A DNA stretch of 64,000 nt from Pseudomonas sp. M47T1 (GTDB taxonomy: Bacteria; Pseudomonadota; Gammaproteobacteria; Pseudomonadales; Pseudomonadaceae). Each line of letters begins with the position of its first letter. Position 1 is the stretch's first letter. The stretch is from assembly GCF_000263855.1 (NCBI RefSeq), contig NZ_AJWX01000011.1, positions 62,001-126,000 on the forward strand, read 5' to 3'. This document shows, in pieces, positions 35,482 to 45,404 of the stretch. Made by a program: the position numbers and the translations under genes. Below the pieces are notes generated by a model. The model was not told the origin of the DNA. It made no database searches and was given only the letters and a program-made list of their open reading frames with translations.

Positions 35482-36503
35482 TGAAGCGTCTTTCACCGAT
35501 TTCGCGCCGGCGCCTGGAGCGCTTCCGCAAGAACCGTCGAGGCTGGTGGTCACTGTGGATTTTCATCGCCTTGTTCGCCCTGAGCCTGGGCGGCGAACTG
35601 ATCGCCAACGACAAGCCCTTGGCGCTGAACTATCAGGGCCAATGGTACTTCCCCGCCTTCAAGCGCCACACCGAAACCGAGTTCGGCGGCGTGCTGCCGT
35701 TCCAGCCGGACTACCGCAGTGACTACGTGCGCAAGCTGATTGCCGACGGCGGCGGCCGAATGATTTTCGCGCCCATCCCCTTCAGCGCCGACACCCCCAA
35801 CTATGACCTCACCCAGCCGGCGCCCAGCCCGCCCAGCGCCACCAACTGGCTGGGCACCGATGACCAGGGCCGCGACGTGCTGGCGCGGGTGATCTACGGT
35901 GCGCGGGTGTCGATCCTGTTCGCCCTGGCCCTGACCCTCATCAGTTCCCTGATCGGCATCGTCGCCGGCGCCCTGCAAGGCTACTATGGCGGCTGGGTCG
36001 ACCTGTTCGGCCAACGTTTGCTGGAAGTGTGGTCGGGCTTGCCGGTGCTGTACCTGCTGATCATCCTGTCCGGTTTTGTGGAGCCCAACTTCTGGTGGCT
36101 GCTGGGCATCATGGCGCTGTTTTCCTGGCTGGCCCTGGTGGACGTGGTGCGCGCCGAGTTCCTGCGCGGGCGCAACCTGGAATACGTCAAGGCTGCCCGG
36201 GCGCTGGGCCTCAATGACCGCAAAATCATTCGCCGGCACATCCTGCCCAACGCCATGAACGCCACCCTGAGCTACCTGCCGTTCATTCTCACCGGTGCTA
36301 TTTCCACCCTCACCGCCCTGGACTTCCTGGGCTTCGGCATGCCCGCCGGCAGCGCCTCGCTGGGCGAGTTGATCGCCCAGGGCAAGGACAACCTGCAAGC
36401 GCCGTGGCTGGGCTTCACGGCATTCTTTACCCTGGCACTGGTGCTGTCGCTGCTGGTGTTTATTGGCGAGGCGCTGCGCGATGCCTTCGACCCGCGAGCC
36501 TGA
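35481..36503 (+). CDS. yejE: Peptide ABC transporter permease (YejE-like)
   Basis: A 340-residue second permease. N-terminal KRLSPISRRRLERFRKNRRG then a transmembrane anchor, a long periplasmic stretch (ANDKPLALNYQGQWYFPAFK, TNWLGTDDQGRDVLARVIYG) and the DppC-type core with EAA loop YVKAARALGLNDRKIIRRHILPN. ATG at 35481 overlaps the yejB stop. It forms a heterodimeric channel with YejB. Confidence 0.93.
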   Translation: MKRLSPISRRRLERFRKNRRGWWSLWIFIALFALSLGGELIANDKPLALNYQGQWYFPAFKRHTETEFGGVLPFQPDYRSDYVRKLIADGGGRMIFAPIPFSADTPNYDLTQPAPSPPSATNWLGTDDQGRDVLARVIYGARVSILFALALTLISSLIGIVAGALQGYYGGWVDLFGQRLLEVWSGLPVLYLLIILSGFVEPNFWWLLGIMALFSWLALVDVVRAEFLRGRNLEYVKAARALGLNDRKIIRRHILPNAMNATLSYLPFILTGAISTLTALDFLGFGMPAGSASLGELIAQGKDNLQAPWLGFTAFFTLALVLSLLVFIGEALRDAFDPRA

Positions 36504-36510
36504 GGTGGGC

Positions 36511-38097
36511 ATGAACCAGAACCTGATTGAAATACGCGACCTGAGCGTGGCCTTCAACGAGCACACCGTGGTGCGCAACCTTAACCTGGACATCCGCGCT
36601 GGCGAGTGCCTGGCGCTGGTGGGCGAGTCGGGCTCGGGCAAGTCGGTGACCGCCCACTCGATCCTGCAGTTGCTGCCGCAGACCGGCACCCTCACTCACG
36701 GCAGCATTCGCTACCGCGGCACCGAGTTGCTGGGCGCGCCCGCCAGCACCCTGCGCGAGATACGCGGAAACCGCGTGGCCATGATTTTCCAGGAGCCGAT
36801 GACCTCGCTGAATCCGCTGCACACCGTTGAAAAGCAGATCGCCGAAACGCTGCTGGTGCACCGTGGCCTGACCGGCAAGGCCGCCCAGGCGCGCACCCTT
36901 GAATTGCTGCACCTGGTGGCCATCCAGCACCCGGAAAAACGCCTCAAGGCCTACCCGCATCAGTTGTCCGGCGGCCAGCGCCAACGCGTGATGATTGCCA
37001 TGGCCCTGGCCTGCGAGCCCGACCTGCTGATTGCCGACGAGCCCACCACCGCGCTGGACGTGACCGTGCAGCGGCGCATCCTGGCCCTGCTCAAATCCTT
37101 GCAGCAGCGCCTGGGCATGTCGCTGCTGCTGATCAGCCACGACCTCAACCTGGTGCGCAGCATTGCCCAACGGGTGTGCGTGATGCGCGCCGGGGAAATC
37201 GTCGAACAGGCCGACACCGAAACCCTGTTCTGCACACCGAAACACCCATACAGCTGCATTTTGCTGAACGCCGAACCGGCCGGCGAACCCCTGCCCCGCC
37301 ATGAGCGCCCGCCGCTGCTGGCGGTCGACAACCTGCGGGTGTGGTACGCCACTGGCGGCGGCCTGCTGCGCAAGGCGCAGTACATCAAAGCCGTGGACGG
37401 CATCAGCCTGGACCTGCAAAAAGGCAAGACCCTGGGCATTGTCGGCGAGTCCGGCTCGGGCAAGTCCACCCTGGGCCAGGCCATCCTGCGGCTGCTGGAC
37501 TCCGAAGGCAGCATCCGCTTCGATGGCCAGCCGCTGGAACGCTTGAATCCCAAGCAGATGCTGCCCTGGCGCAAGCGCATGCAGGTGGTGTTCCAGGACC
37601 CGTTCGGCAGCCTCAGCCCGCGCATGTCGGTGCAGCAGATCATCAGCGAAGGCCTGGAGGTGCACGTCGAATGCAACTCGCAAGACCGCGAGCAGCGGGT
37701 GATCAAGGTGCTGGAGGAAGTGGGCCTCGACCCGGCCAGCCGCCACCGCTACCCCCATGAATTTTCCGGCGGCCAACGACAGCGCATCGCCATTGCCCGC
37801 GCCTTGGTGCTCAAGCCCGACCTGATATTGCTGGACGAGCCGACCTCGGCACTAGACCGAACGGTACAAAAACAGATCGTCGCTCTGCTGCGGCAATTGC
37901 AGGACGATCACGGCCTGACCTACCTGTTCATCAGCCACGACCTGGCGGTGATCAAGGCCCTGGCCCACGATGTCATCGTGGTCAAGGATGGCCAGGTGGT
38001 GGAACGCGGGGCCAGCCATGACCTGTTCGAAGCCCCGCAACACCCTTACACCCGCGAACTGCTGCTGGCTGCCCACGTGCAGCCCGAACCGCATTGA
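36511..38097 (+). CDS. yejF: Peptide ABC transporter ATP-binding protein (YejF-like, fused double ATPase)
   Basis: 528 residues with two ABC domains in one chain. Walker [12 protein letters not shown] and [12 protein letters not shown]; signatures [16 protein letters not shown] and [16 protein letters not shown]; Walker [15 protein letters not shown] and [12 protein letters not shown]. The C-terminal oligopeptide-binding (Oligo_HPY) segments [12 protein letters not shown] and HPYTRELL follow each domain. It powers peptide import through YejBE. The ATG at 36511 follows GAGGTGGGC; it is 7 bp after yejE. Confidence 0.95.
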   Translation: MNQNLIEIRDLSVAFNEHTVVRNLNLDIRAGECLALVGESGSGKSVTAHSILQLLPQTGTLTHGSIRYRGTELLGAPASTLREIRGNRVAMIFQEPMTSLNPLHTVEKQIAETLLVHRGLTGKAAQARTLELLHLVAIQHPEKRLKAYPHQLSGGQRQRVMIAMALACEPDLLIADEPTTALDVTVQRRILALLKSLQQRLGMSLLLISHDLNLVRSIAQRVCVMRAGEIVEQADTETLFCTPKHPYSCILLNAEPAGEPLPRHERPPLLAVDNLRVWYATGGGLLRKAQYIKAVDGISLDLQKGKTLGIVGESGSGKSTLGQAILRLLDSEGSIRFDGQPLERLNPKQMLPWRKRMQVVFQDPFGSLSPRMSVQQIISEGLEVHVECNSQDREQRVIKVLEEVGLDPASRHRYPHEFSGGQRQRIAIARALVLKPDLILLDEPTSALDRTVQKQIVALLRQLQDDHGLTYLFISHDLAVIKALAHDVIVVKDGQVVERGASHDLFEAPQHPYTRELLLAAHVQPEPH

Positions 38098-38113
38098 TTC
38101 TGGAGGCATGTGC

Positions 38114-38887
38114 ATGACCCCGCTCAAGGGCAAGACGGCATTGGTTACCGGCTCCACCAGCGGCATCGGCCTGGGCATTGCCCACAGCCTGGCTGCGGCG
38201 GGCGCCAACGTGATACTCAACGGTTTCGGCGACGCCCAGGCGGTACTGGCCGAGCTGGCCAAGCACGGCGTGAAAGTGGGCCACCACCCAGCCGACGTCA
38301 GCCAGCCGGCGCAGATCGAAGCCATGTTCAGCTACGCCGAGGCCGAATTCGGCGCAGTGGATATCCTGGTCAACAACGCCGGTATCCAGCATGTGGCGGC
38401 GGTGGAGGACTTCCCGGTGGAGCGCTGGGACGCGATTATCGCCATCAACCTGTCGTCGGTGTTTCACGCCACCCGCCTGGCGCTGCCCGGCATGCGCGAG
38501 CGCGGCTGGGGGCGCATCGTCAACATTGCCTCGGTGCATGGCCTGGTGGGCTCCACCGGCAAGGCCGCGTACGTGGCGGCCAAGCATGGGGTCATCGGCC
38601 TGACCAAGGTGGTGGGGCTGGAAACGGCGAAGACCCAGGTGACCTGCAACGCCATTTGCCCGGGTTGGGTGTTGACACCGCTGGTGCAGAAGCAGATCGA
38701 TGACCGCGCAGCCAAGGGCATAGACGTGCAACAGGCGCGCGAACACCTGCTGGCCGAAAAGCAGCCGTCGCTGGAGTTCGTCACACCGCAGCAGCTGGGA
38801 GAGCTGGTGCTGTTCCTGTGCAGCGAGGCTGGCAGCCAAGTGCGGGGGGCGGCGTGGAATATGGACGGTGGGTGGTTGGCGCAGTAA
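38114..38887 (+). CDS. hbdH: 3-hydroxybutyrate dehydrogenase (SDR)
   Basis: A 257-residue SDR that interconverts (R)-3-hydroxybutyrate and acetoacetate. TGSTSGIGLGIA (NAD site), NNAGIQHVA, IVNIASVHGLVGS and YVAAKHGVIGLTKV (catalytic Ser/Tyr/Lys), CNAICPGWVLTPLV and a C-terminal GGW motif all fit 3-hydroxybutyrate dehydrogenases. The start at 38114 is set by GGAGG seven bases upstream rather than the ATG at 38108. It follows yejF by 16 bp, so it may be read through from the transporter operon. PHB turnover or ketone-body use is the expected role. Confidence 0.88.
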   Translation: MTPLKGKTALVTGSTSGIGLGIAHSLAAAGANVILNGFGDAQAVLAELAKHGVKVGHHPADVSQPAQIEAMFSYAEAEFGAVDILVNNAGIQHVAAVEDFPVERWDAIIAINLSSVFHATRLALPGMRERGWGRIVNIASVHGLVGSTGKAAYVAAKHGVIGLTKVVGLETAKTQVTCNAICPGWVLTPLVQKQIDDRAAKGIDVQQAREHLLAEKQPSLEFVTPQQLGELVLFLCSEAGSQVRGAAWNMDGGWLAQ

Positions 38888-38944
38888 CGATTCAGTGCTT
38901 GTGACGCGCACCTATAGCCGCTGCCACCAGGCTGCGTCCGGCTG

Positions 38945-40099
38945 TCAGGTGTTTTCGTCGTCCACCAGGTTCCAATCGGCGCTGTCCACGTCAGCCGCAG
39001 GTGCGGGCGGTGGCGGCGCCGAGGTGATTTCGTGGCCGTCTTCGCGGTGCAGCTTCAGGCGCAACCGCAGGTTGTTCTGGGAGTCGGCGTTCTTCAGTGC
39101 CTCTTCCTCGTCGATAGCCCCTTCCACCGCCAATTCGTACAGCGCCTGGTCGAAGGTCTTCATCCCCAGGTTCACCGACTTTTCCATAATGCCCTTCAGC
39201 TCGCCAAACTCGTTGCGGTGAATCAGGTCGCGAATGGTGGCCGTGCCCAGCATCACCTCCACCGCCGCCCGGCGCTTGCCGTCCACAGTCTTCACCAGGC
39301 GCTGGGACACGAATGCCTGCAGGTTGTTGCCCAGGTCGTTGAGCAGTTGCGGGCGACGGTCCTCGGGAAAGAAGTTAATGATGCGGTCCAGCGCCTGGTT
39401 GGCGTTGTTGGCGTGCAGGGTGGAAATTGCCAGATGGCCGGTATCGGCGAAGGCCAGTGCGTGTTCCATGGTTTCCCGATCGCGAATTTCGCCGATCAGG
39501 ATGACATCCGGCGCCTGACGAAGGGTGTTTTTCAATGCGGCCTGGAAGCTGCGGGTGTCGACACCCACTTCGCGCTGGTTGATGATCGACTTCTTGTGCC
39601 GGTGCACATACTCAACAGGGTCTTCAATGGTAATGATATGGCCACTGCTGTTGCGGTTGCGGTAATCAATCAAGGCGGCCAGTGAGGTGGACTTGCCCGA
39701 GCCGGTGGCGCCGACGAACAGCACCAGGCCACGCTTCTGCATGATGGTCTCAAGCAACACTGGGGGCAGCTTGAGGTCTTCGAAACGGGGAATGTCCAGC
39801 TTGATGTTACGGGCCACGATGGACACTTCGTTGCGCTGCTTGAAAATATTCACCCGGAACCGCCCCACACCCGGAAGCGACATGGCCAGGTTCATCTCCA
39901 GGTCGCGCTCGAAATCAATGCGCTGCTCGCTGTCCATGATATCGGCGGCGATGGCCGCCACTTCGCCGGGTTTCAGTGCTTCGGCCGACAAGGGCTTGAG
40001 TACGCCGTTGAACTTCGCGCACGGTGGGGCGCCCGTGGACAGGTAAAGGTCCGAACCGTCCTGACTGGCGAGGATTTTGAGCAGGGCTTGGATTTCCAT
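38945..40099 (-). CDS. pilU: Type IV pilus retraction ATPase of the PilT/PilU family
   Basis: A hexameric cytoplasmic ATPase of 384 residues. Walker A VGATGSGKSTSLAALIDYR, the Asp box IITIEDPVEY, Walker B DVILIGEIRDRETMEHAL and the His box STLHANNANQALDRIINFF. The C-terminal tail (PPPPAPAADVDSADWNLVDD) is longer than PilT's and fits PilU, the accessory retraction motor. It is not beside a pilT gene in this window, unlike the classical pilT-pilU pair, so the second motor must be elsewhere. Confidence 0.9.
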   Translation of the reverse strand: MEIQALLKILASQDGSDLYLSTGAPPCAKFNGVLKPLSAEALKPGEVAAIAADIMDSEQRIDFERDLEMNLAMSLPGVGRFRVNIFKQRNEVSIVARNIKLDIPRFEDLKLPPVLLETIMQKRGLVLFVGATGSGKSTSLAALIDYRNRNSSGHIITIEDPVEYVHRHKKSIINQREVGVDTRSFQAALKNTLRQAPDVILIGEIRDRETMEHALAFADTGHLAISTLHANNANQALDRIINFFPEDRRPQLLNDLGNNLQAFVSQRLVKTVDGKRRAAVEVMLGTATIRDLIHRNEFGELKGIMEKSVNLGMKTFDQALYELAVEGAIDEEEALKNADSQNNLRLRLKLHREDGHEITSAPPPPAPAADVDSADWNLVDDENT

Positions 40100-40185
40100 A
40101 TGCGAGGGTCCACAGGGCGGTGATTGGAAAGTAAGCTATAGCTTGGCGGTAGAACCCCCCGCCATGCAAATCAAAGGACACGTCA

Positions 40186-42366
40186 ATGAGCGGCATCCCT
40201 GTCGACGGCTCCATCGTCGAACTGATCGAACAACTGCCGTGGCGCGACAGCCCCCTGCCCGCGCCCGACCAGTGGCCGCAAAGCCTGCGCACGGCCGTGG
40301 ACATTGTCATTCATTCGCCCATGCCCATGCTGCTGTTGTGGGGGCCGCAATTGTGCCAGCTCTACAACGACGGTTTCGCCCTGCTGGCTGGCACCAACCA
40401 CCCACGCGCCTTTGGCCAGCCGGTAGACCTGATATGGCCGCAGTTGCGCGATTTCACCGACCCCATTTACCGCGCAGTACTGGGCGGCGAGGTGCGCACC
40501 TACGAAGAACAGGGCTTCAGCCTGCCGCGCGACGACGGCATGGCGCAAGTCTGGCTGGACCTGACCTACAGCCCCATCCGAGATGAAAGCGGCGACGTGG
40601 CTGGCATTCTGGTCACGGCCATTGAAGCCAACGAACGGCGGCGGGTGGCGGCCGAGCTGCAACGTCGCTCCGAAGCCAGCGTCAAGGCCCAGCGCGATAC
40701 CGAAGAGCGCCTGCAACTGGCCATGGAGGCCACCAACGGCGTCGGTACCTGGGACTGGGACATTCGTGAAGACCTGTTTCTTGCCGACACCCGCTTCGCA
40801 CAGCTGCACGGCGTAGACCCGGGCCTGGCCGGCAAGATGCCCATCGGCGAGTACCTCAAGGGCGTGCACCCCGATGACCGCGGCAGGGTGGCGCGCAGCA
40901 TCAACGAGTGCGTGCACAGCGATGGCGAATACGCCAACGAATACCGGCTGCTGCGCCCAGACGGCGAGGTGCGCTGGGTGTTCGCCCGCGGCCGCAGCCA
41001 CAATGACCATCATGGCCGGCCGGTGCGTTTTGTCGGCGCTTCCATCGATATCACCGAGCGCCGCGAAGCGGAAAAGACCCTGCTGCGGCTCAACGAAACC
41101 CTGGAGGAACGGGTAGCCGAACGCACCGAGGCACTGGCCGAGGCCAACCGCCGCCTGCAACAGGAAATGCAGGAACGCGAGCGCGCCGAAGAAGCCTTGC
41201 GCCATGCGCAGAAAATGGAAGCGGTGGGCCAACTGACCGGCGGCATCGCCCATGATTTCAACAACATGCTGACCGGCATCATCGGCAGCCTGGACCTGAT
41301 GCAGCGTTACATCGCCGCCGGGCGCAGCGACGAGATTGGCCGCTTCAGCGACGCCGCCGTCACCTCCGCGCACCGCGCCGCCGCCCTCACCCATCGCCTG
41401 CTGGCCTTTTCCCGCCGCCAGTCACTGGACCGCAAACGGCTGGACCCCAACCAGCTGGTGCATTCCCTTGAAGAGCTGCTCAGCCGCACCAAGGGCGAGC
41501 ATATCCAGCTGACCCTGAACCTGGCACCGCAGGCATGGCCGGTGAACACCGACGCCAACCAGCTGGAAAACGCCCTGCTCAACCTGGTGATCAACGCCCG
41601 CGACGCCATGCCCGAAGGGGGCGACCTGAGCATCGAAACCAGCAATTGCGTCCTGACCGGGCGCGAGCCGGGCCTGGAAGCGTTGAAGCCTGGCGACTAC
41701 GTGCTGATCAGCGTGTGCGACAACGGCGCCGGCATGAGCCCGAGCATTCAGGCCAAGGCCTTCGACCCGTTTTTTACCACCAAACCCATTGGCCAGGGCA
41801 CCGGGCTTGGGCTGTCGATGATCTACGGGTTTGCCCAGCAGTCCGGCGGTCACGTCATCCTGCAAAGCGCACCGGGCCAGGGTACCTGCGCGCACCTCTA
41901 CCTGCCCCGCCACACCGAGCAAGGCGAAACCCGGCCGCGCGTGCTGGCCCCTCAGGGGGTGCCGCTGGCACAGGACGGCGAGAGCGTGATGGTGGTGGAG
42001 GACGACCCGGCCGTGCGCATGCTGGTACTCAACGTACTGGACGAACTGGGCTACCACGCCCACCCCGCAGCCGACGCCAAGACGGCCCTGCCGGTGCTGG
42101 AGTCGAGCTTGCGCATTGACCTGCTGGTGACCGATGTCGGCCTGCCGGGCCTGAACGGTCGGCAGCTGGCGGAAATCGCCCGCCAGCACCGCCCCGGGCT
42201 CAAGGTGCTGTTCATGACCGGTTACGCCGAGAAAGCCGCCGAGCGGCATACCTTCCTGGCCGAAGGCATGGACATGGTCACCAAGCCGTTCTCGGTGGAC
42301 CTGCTGGCCAACAAGATTCGCGAAATGATCAACGAACCCGCCCCCGAGGGTGGTTTTCCGGCATAA
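40186..42366 (+). CDS. Hybrid sensor histidine kinase (PAS-PAS-HisKA-HATPase-REC)
   Basis: A 726-residue cytoplasmic kinase. A first PAS-like sensor region ([20 protein letters not shown]) is followed by a PAS_3 domain ([20 protein letters not shown]), a coiled-coil linker ([20 protein letters not shown]) and the kinase core with [14 protein letters not shown] (phospho-His), [14 protein letters not shown], and [17 protein letters not shown]. The C-terminal receiver has [11 protein letters not shown] and [13 protein letters not shown] (phospho-Asp). No transmembrane segment. The build is close to the hybrid kinase of the phytochrome cluster but without an N-terminal receiver. The partner regulator is unknown. 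Confidence 0.88.
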   Translation: MSGIPVDGSIVELIEQLPWRDSPLPAPDQWPQSLRTAVDIVIHSPMPMLLLWGPQLCQLYNDGFALLAGTNHPRAFGQPVDLIWPQLRDFTDPIYRAVLGGEVRTYEEQGFSLPRDDGMAQVWLDLTYSPIRDESGDVAGILVTAIEANERRRVAAELQRRSEASVKAQRDTEERLQLAMEATNGVGTWDWDIREDLFLADTRFAQLHGVDPGLAGKMPIGEYLKGVHPDDRGRVARSINECVHSDGEYANEYRLLRPDGEVRWVFARGRSHNDHHGRPVRFVGASIDITERREAEKTLLRLNETLEERVAERTEALAEANRRLQQEMQERERAEEALRHAQKMEAVGQLTGGIAHDFNNMLTGIIGSLDLMQRYIAAGRSDEIGRFSDAAVTSAHRAAALTHRLLAFSRRQSLDRKRLDPNQLVHSLEELLSRTKGEHIQLTLNLAPQAWPVNTDANQLENALLNLVINARDAMPEGGDLSIETSNCVLTGREPGLEALKPGDYVLISVCDNGAGMSPSIQAKAFDPFFTTKPIGQGTGLGLSMIYGFAQQSGGHVILQSAPGQGTCAHLYLPRHTEQGETRPRVLAPQGVPLAQDGESVMVVEDDPAVRMLVLNVLDELGYHAHPAADAKTALPVLESSLRIDLLVTDVGLPGLNGRQLAEIARQHRPGLKVLFMTGYAEKAAERHTFLAEGMDMVTKPFSVDLLANKIREMINEPAPEGGFPA

Positions 42367-42405
42367 TCGCGCGCTTTTTCCACGTCGTTCACAGGGCCCC
42401 GCGTC

Positions 42406-42681
42406 ATGAAAGCTCAAGCTCGCCACATTCTGGTGAAAACCGCCGAAGAGGCCGAACAACTCAAGCAGCGCATTGCCAAGGGCGAAGCCTTCGACGTGCT
42501 GGCCAAGAAGTTCTCCACCTGCCCTTCAGGCAAACGTGGCGGCGACCTGGGCGAAGTGCGACCCGGCCAGATGGTGGGCGCCATTGACCAGGTTATCTTC
42601 AAGAAGCCGTTGCGCACCGTGCATGGCCCAATCAAGAGCAAGTTCGGTTACCACCTGGTGCAGGTGTTCTACCGCGATTGA
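42406..42681 (+). CDS. Small PpiC-type parvulin, second copy
   Basis: A 91-residue parvulin: MKAQARHILVKTAEEAEQL, EAFDVLAKKFSTCPSG, GGDLGEVRPGQMVGAID, KSKFGYHLVQVF. A paralogue of the gene at 32171 (about half the residues shared by eye). Its ATG follows the hybrid kinase by 39 bp. No signal peptide. Confidence 0.92.
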   Translation: MKAQARHILVKTAEEAEQLKQRIAKGEAFDVLAKKFSTCPSGKRGGDLGEVRPGQMVGAIDQVIFKKPLRTVHGPIKSKFGYHLVQVFYRD

Positions 42682-42727
42682 GTCGTGCCTGTGGCCAACC
42701 TGGCAACACGGTCTTGCCGCACAACCA

Positions 42728-43927
42728 TCAGAACTGCGTGGTAAAGGCCTCCACCACGTTGAGCTGCTCATCGACGATGCACCCCACCCGCCACTTGTCG
42801 AACGTGAGGCACGGGTGCGAAGTGCCGAAGGCGATGATGTCACCTATGTGCAGCTCCACGCCGGGCGCTACGGTCATGAACGCATGCTGGTCCATGACCT
42901 TGGTCACCACGCAGGCCGTCACGTCATCACCCGCAGCGGCCAGCACGCCCGCCTGGTAACGCATCAGCGGCTGCGGCAACCCGGCATCGTAGGCCACGTC
43001 ACGCTTGCCCAGCGCCACCACCGCATGGCCGGGCTCGGGCAGGGACTGCACATGGGCCCACACCTCCAGCGCCGGGCGCAGCCCTTCACTCAAGTCTTCA
43101 CGACGGGCCAGCACGCCTTGCTGGGCGTCCTTGTAGATACCGTGGTCGTGGGCCACGTAGCTGCCGGGGCGCAACACCGCGAGAAAACGGCCACGCGCGG
43201 CATGGGCGTCAAACGCCTCGGCAATCAGGTCATACCAGGCCGACCCCGACGCAGTGACAATCGGCTTTGCCAACGCAAAGGCCCCGGCATCCTGCAACTG
43301 CAACGCCAGGCTCACCAACGAGGCGGCGAAGACGCGGATCTCGCCCACTTCCTGGTCGCCGCGGATCACGCCCTCGTAGCCTTCGATCCCCGTGAGGCGC
43401 AGTGCCGGCTGCGCGGCAATCGCGGTGGCCAGCGCCATGACTTCGGCCTCGCTGCGGCAGCCACAGCGGCCACCAACCACCCCGTATTCGATCATGACGT
43501 TGAGGTGCTGGCCACGCTGGGCGAAAAACTCGCCCAGCGCGCCAACCTGATCGACGTGATCCACCAGGCAATGGAAATCGAAATCGGGGTTGAGCAGCAG
43601 GTCGGCCACCAGGCGCATGTTGGCCACACCCACCAGCTGGTTGGCCATCAGTACCCGGCGTACGCCAGCCAGGTAGGCGGCGTGGGTTTGCACCGCCGTG
43701 GCCAGGGTGATGCCCCAGGCGCCCTGCTGCAATTGACGCTCGAAAAGCGCCGGCGCCATGCTGGTCTTGCCATGGGGCGCCAGCACGGCGCCGCTGGCGG
43801 TGACGAAGGCCTGCATCCAGCGGATGTTGTGCTCGAGCGCTTCGCGGTGCAGCACCAGCGCCGGCAGGCTGACGTTGGTCAACAGGTTGTCGCCGGGCAC
43901 GGCGGCGCCCTTCTCTACTGCAAACAT
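42728..43927 (-). CDS. PLP-dependent D-threonine aldolase/D-serine dehydratase family protein
   Basis: A 399-residue fold-type III (alanine-racemase-like) enzyme. Lys in LAPHGKTSMAPALFERQL is the expected PLP Schiff-base residue. The metal-binding His and Cys in GTSHPCLTFDKW near the C-terminus are typical of the DSD1/D-threonine aldolase group. The family acts on D-beta-hydroxy amino acids (D-threonine, D-serine, D-threo-3-hydroxyaspartate); the substrate cannot be chosen from sequence. It lies downstream of a RidA-family gene, an enamine/imine deaminase that would clear reactive intermediates made by such a dehydratase. Confidence 0.82.
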   Translation of the reverse strand: MFAVEKGAAVPGDNLLTNVSLPALVLHREALEHNIRWMQAFVTASGAVLAPHGKTSMAPALFERQLQQGAWGITLATAVQTHAAYLAGVRRVLMANQLVGVANMRLVADLLLNPDFDFHCLVDHVDQVGALGEFFAQRGQHLNVMIEYGVVGGRCGCRSEAEVMALATAIAAQPALRLTGIEGYEGVIRGDQEVGEIRVFAASLVSLALQLQDAGAFALAKPIVTASGSAWYDLIAEAFDAHAARGRFLAVLRPGSYVAHDHGIYKDAQQGVLARREDLSEGLRPALEVWAHVQSLPEPGHAVVALGKRDVAYDAGLPQPLMRYQAGVLAAAGDDVTACVVTKVMDQHAFMTVAPGVELHIGDIIAFGTSHPCLTFDKWRVGCIVDEQLNVVEAFTTQF

Positions 43928-43979
43928 GATGGGATCTCCGGGAAGAATGTCGGCCGCAACATCTGGGGGCGTAAACCTT

Positions 43980-44045
43980 GTGGCAGCTGGCTTGCCAGCG
44001 AGCTGTCGAGGCCCGAAAAGCTAGCTGGCAAGCCAGCTCCCGCAA
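43980..44045. repeat. Inverted REP pair between the PLP enzyme and ridA genes
   Basis: AGCTGGCTTGCCAGCGAGCT and, in reverse, GCTAGCTGGCAAGCCAGCTC enclose a short spacer. Read on either strand they give strong hairpins. Confidence 0.75.
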
Positions 44046-44069
44046 AAGACAGTGCCTGCCACAGGGTGA

Positions 44070-44459
44070 TCAAGACTTGGGCTTATAAGCGATGCAGTCG
44101 ATTTCCACCTTGCAATCCACCACCATGCTCGATTGCACGCAAGCCCTGGCCGGTGCCAGGTGCGGGGGAAAGTATTCGGCGAAGACCTTGTTGAAGCTCC
44201 AGAAGTCGCGGGCATCGTCCAGCCACACCCCGGTGCGCACCACATGCTCAAGCCCATAGCCTGCTTCATTGAGGATGGCCACCAGGTTCTGCAGGGTCTT
44301 GCGGGTCTGGGCGACGATGCCGCCGTCGATGATCTCGCCGTTTTCCATGGCCACCTGGCCAGACACATGCAGCCAGCCATCGGCTTCCACCGCGCGGGCG
44401 AAGGGCAGTGGCTGGCCACCGGCACCGAAGCCGCCTGTGCCGTAACGGGTAATGGACAT
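44070..44459 (-). CDS. RidA-family (YjgF/YER057c/UK114) protein
   Basis: A 129-residue protein acting on enamine/imine intermediates from PLP enzymes. ATG at 44459 is preceded by CAGGAGGACGGC. HVSGQVAMENGEIIDGG, QTRKTLQNLVAILNEAGYGLEHVVR, and the active-site Arg segment APARACVQSSMVVD are conserved. It is divergent from the membrane protein at 44668 and upstream of the PLP enzyme gene on the same strand, with a REP pair in the 142-bp gap. Confidence 0.88.
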   Translation of the reverse strand: MSITRYGTGGFGAGGQPLPFARAVEADGWLHVSGQVAMENGEIIDGGIVAQTRKTLQNLVAILNEAGYGLEHVVRTGVWLDDARDFWSFNKVFAEYFPPHLAPARACVQSSMVVDCKVEIDCIAYKPKS

Positions 44460-44667
44460 GCCGTCCTCCTGGCGTGAATTGACAGAGTTATCGCTGCGCA
44501 GTGTGCCAGCCGCACCTGGAAACAGCCAACCCGGCAACGATCACGAAATGTATCGGCGCCTTTGTACCCCTACCACCGTCCCACTACCAAATTCCGCTGC
44601 GCAACCGACCGCGACCGCGCTACTATCCACCTCTCCGCTGGATGCACGACTTTTTCAAGGACTAGAA

Positions 44668-45075
44668 ATGCCGCTGACTTTTCGTCGCCTCGCCCTTTTT
44701 TGCACCCTTCTGTGCTTCGTCCTGGCCTTGGTCTGGGGGGTGGCTGCCGAACGCCTGCTGACCTTCTGGGACATCCCTCACAGCGAAGCCGCGGCATTGA
44801 TGGGCAGGCGCATCGCCGCGCTGCTGCTGGGCGTCGGAGTGATGTTCTTCAGCGTCCGCGACTGCCCGCCGTCGCCGGCCCGCGCAGGTGTGGTGCGTGG
44901 TTTCATGGTGGGCTGCCTGGCAATGGCCTTTCTGGGCCTTTATGACTGGCTCAGCGGCCACGCCGGCCCCGGCATCCTGATTTCGGTGGTTGCCGAATTT
45001 GGCCTGGGCCTGGCATTCATCAGCGTGGGCAATGGCGAGCGGGCCATGCTGCGGCAGATACAGACGTCACGCTGA
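44668..45075 (+). CDS. Small four-helix membrane protein of unknown function
   Basis: 135 residues from the ATG at 44668 (AAGG, 7 bp). Four hydrophobic stretches are visible: LALFCTLLCFVLALVWGVA, IAALLLGVGVMFFSV, GFMVGCLAMAFLGLYDWL and GILISVVAEFGLGLAFISV. It may be inner-membrane; no family recognised. The frame is open 72 codons further upstream but overlaps the divergent promoter. A bidirectional terminator follows at 45090. Confidence 0.75.
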   Translation: MPLTFRRLALFCTLLCFVLALVWGVAAERLLTFWDIPHSEAAALMGRRIAALLLGVGVMFFSVRDCPPSPARAGVVRGFMVGCLAMAFLGLYDWLSGHAGPGILISVVAEFGLGLAFISVGNGERAMLRQIQTSR

Positions 45076-45089
45076 ACGGCTTCAATAAA

Positions 45090-45123
45090 AAACCGGCAGC
45101 CCCGAAAGGCTGCCGGTTTTTTT
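45090..45123. terminator. Bidirectional Rho-independent terminator
   Basis: AAACCGGCAGCC (45090-45101) / GGCTGCCGGTTT (45108-45119), preceded by AAAA and followed by TTTTT, so it works on both strands for the convergent genes at 44668 and 45144. Confidence 0.95.
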
Positions 45124-45143
45124 CAGGGTGCGCGGCGCACGGG

Positions 45144-45404
45144 TCAAAAGCTGTTGTTGGCCCGGCGTGGCTGCTTGAGGTGCTGATGCTTGAGGTCTTC
45201 GCGCAGCCCGGCAATCAGGTTGGAAATCGCCCGGCTGCTGGTCAGTTGCTGCGTGTTGATGCCTGTGACCGTAAGGTCCACCCGGTCTGACGTTCGATCA
45301 AACACCCGTACCGTCAGGGAATGATCCTGTGCCTGGGTGCATTGGCAACGCATAGGCAGAAAACTTGATTCAATGATGCTACGCAGTTCAAGGGTGGACA
45401 ACAT
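45144..45404 (-). CDS. DUF1652-family protein
   Basis: 86 residues from the ATG at 45404 (GGAG, 8 bp). The sequence MLSTLELRSIIESSFLPMRCQC and SLTVRVFDRTSDRVDLTVTGI, then RAISNLIAGLREDL, matches small Pseudomonas DUF1652 proteins of unknown function. Two close cysteines (CQC) could bind metal. Monocistronic with a terminator 20 bp after the stop. Confidence 0.8.
   Translation of the reverse strand: MLSTLELRSIIESSFLPMRCQCTQAQDHSLTVRVFDRTSDRVDLTVTGINTQQLTSSRAISNLIAGLREDLKHQHLKQPRRANNSF

Noticed and set aside
44452..44667. 72-codon N-terminal extension of the 44668 membrane protein
   Set aside because: It overlaps the divergent ridA start and ribosome site, and the inner ATG has AAGG at good spacing.
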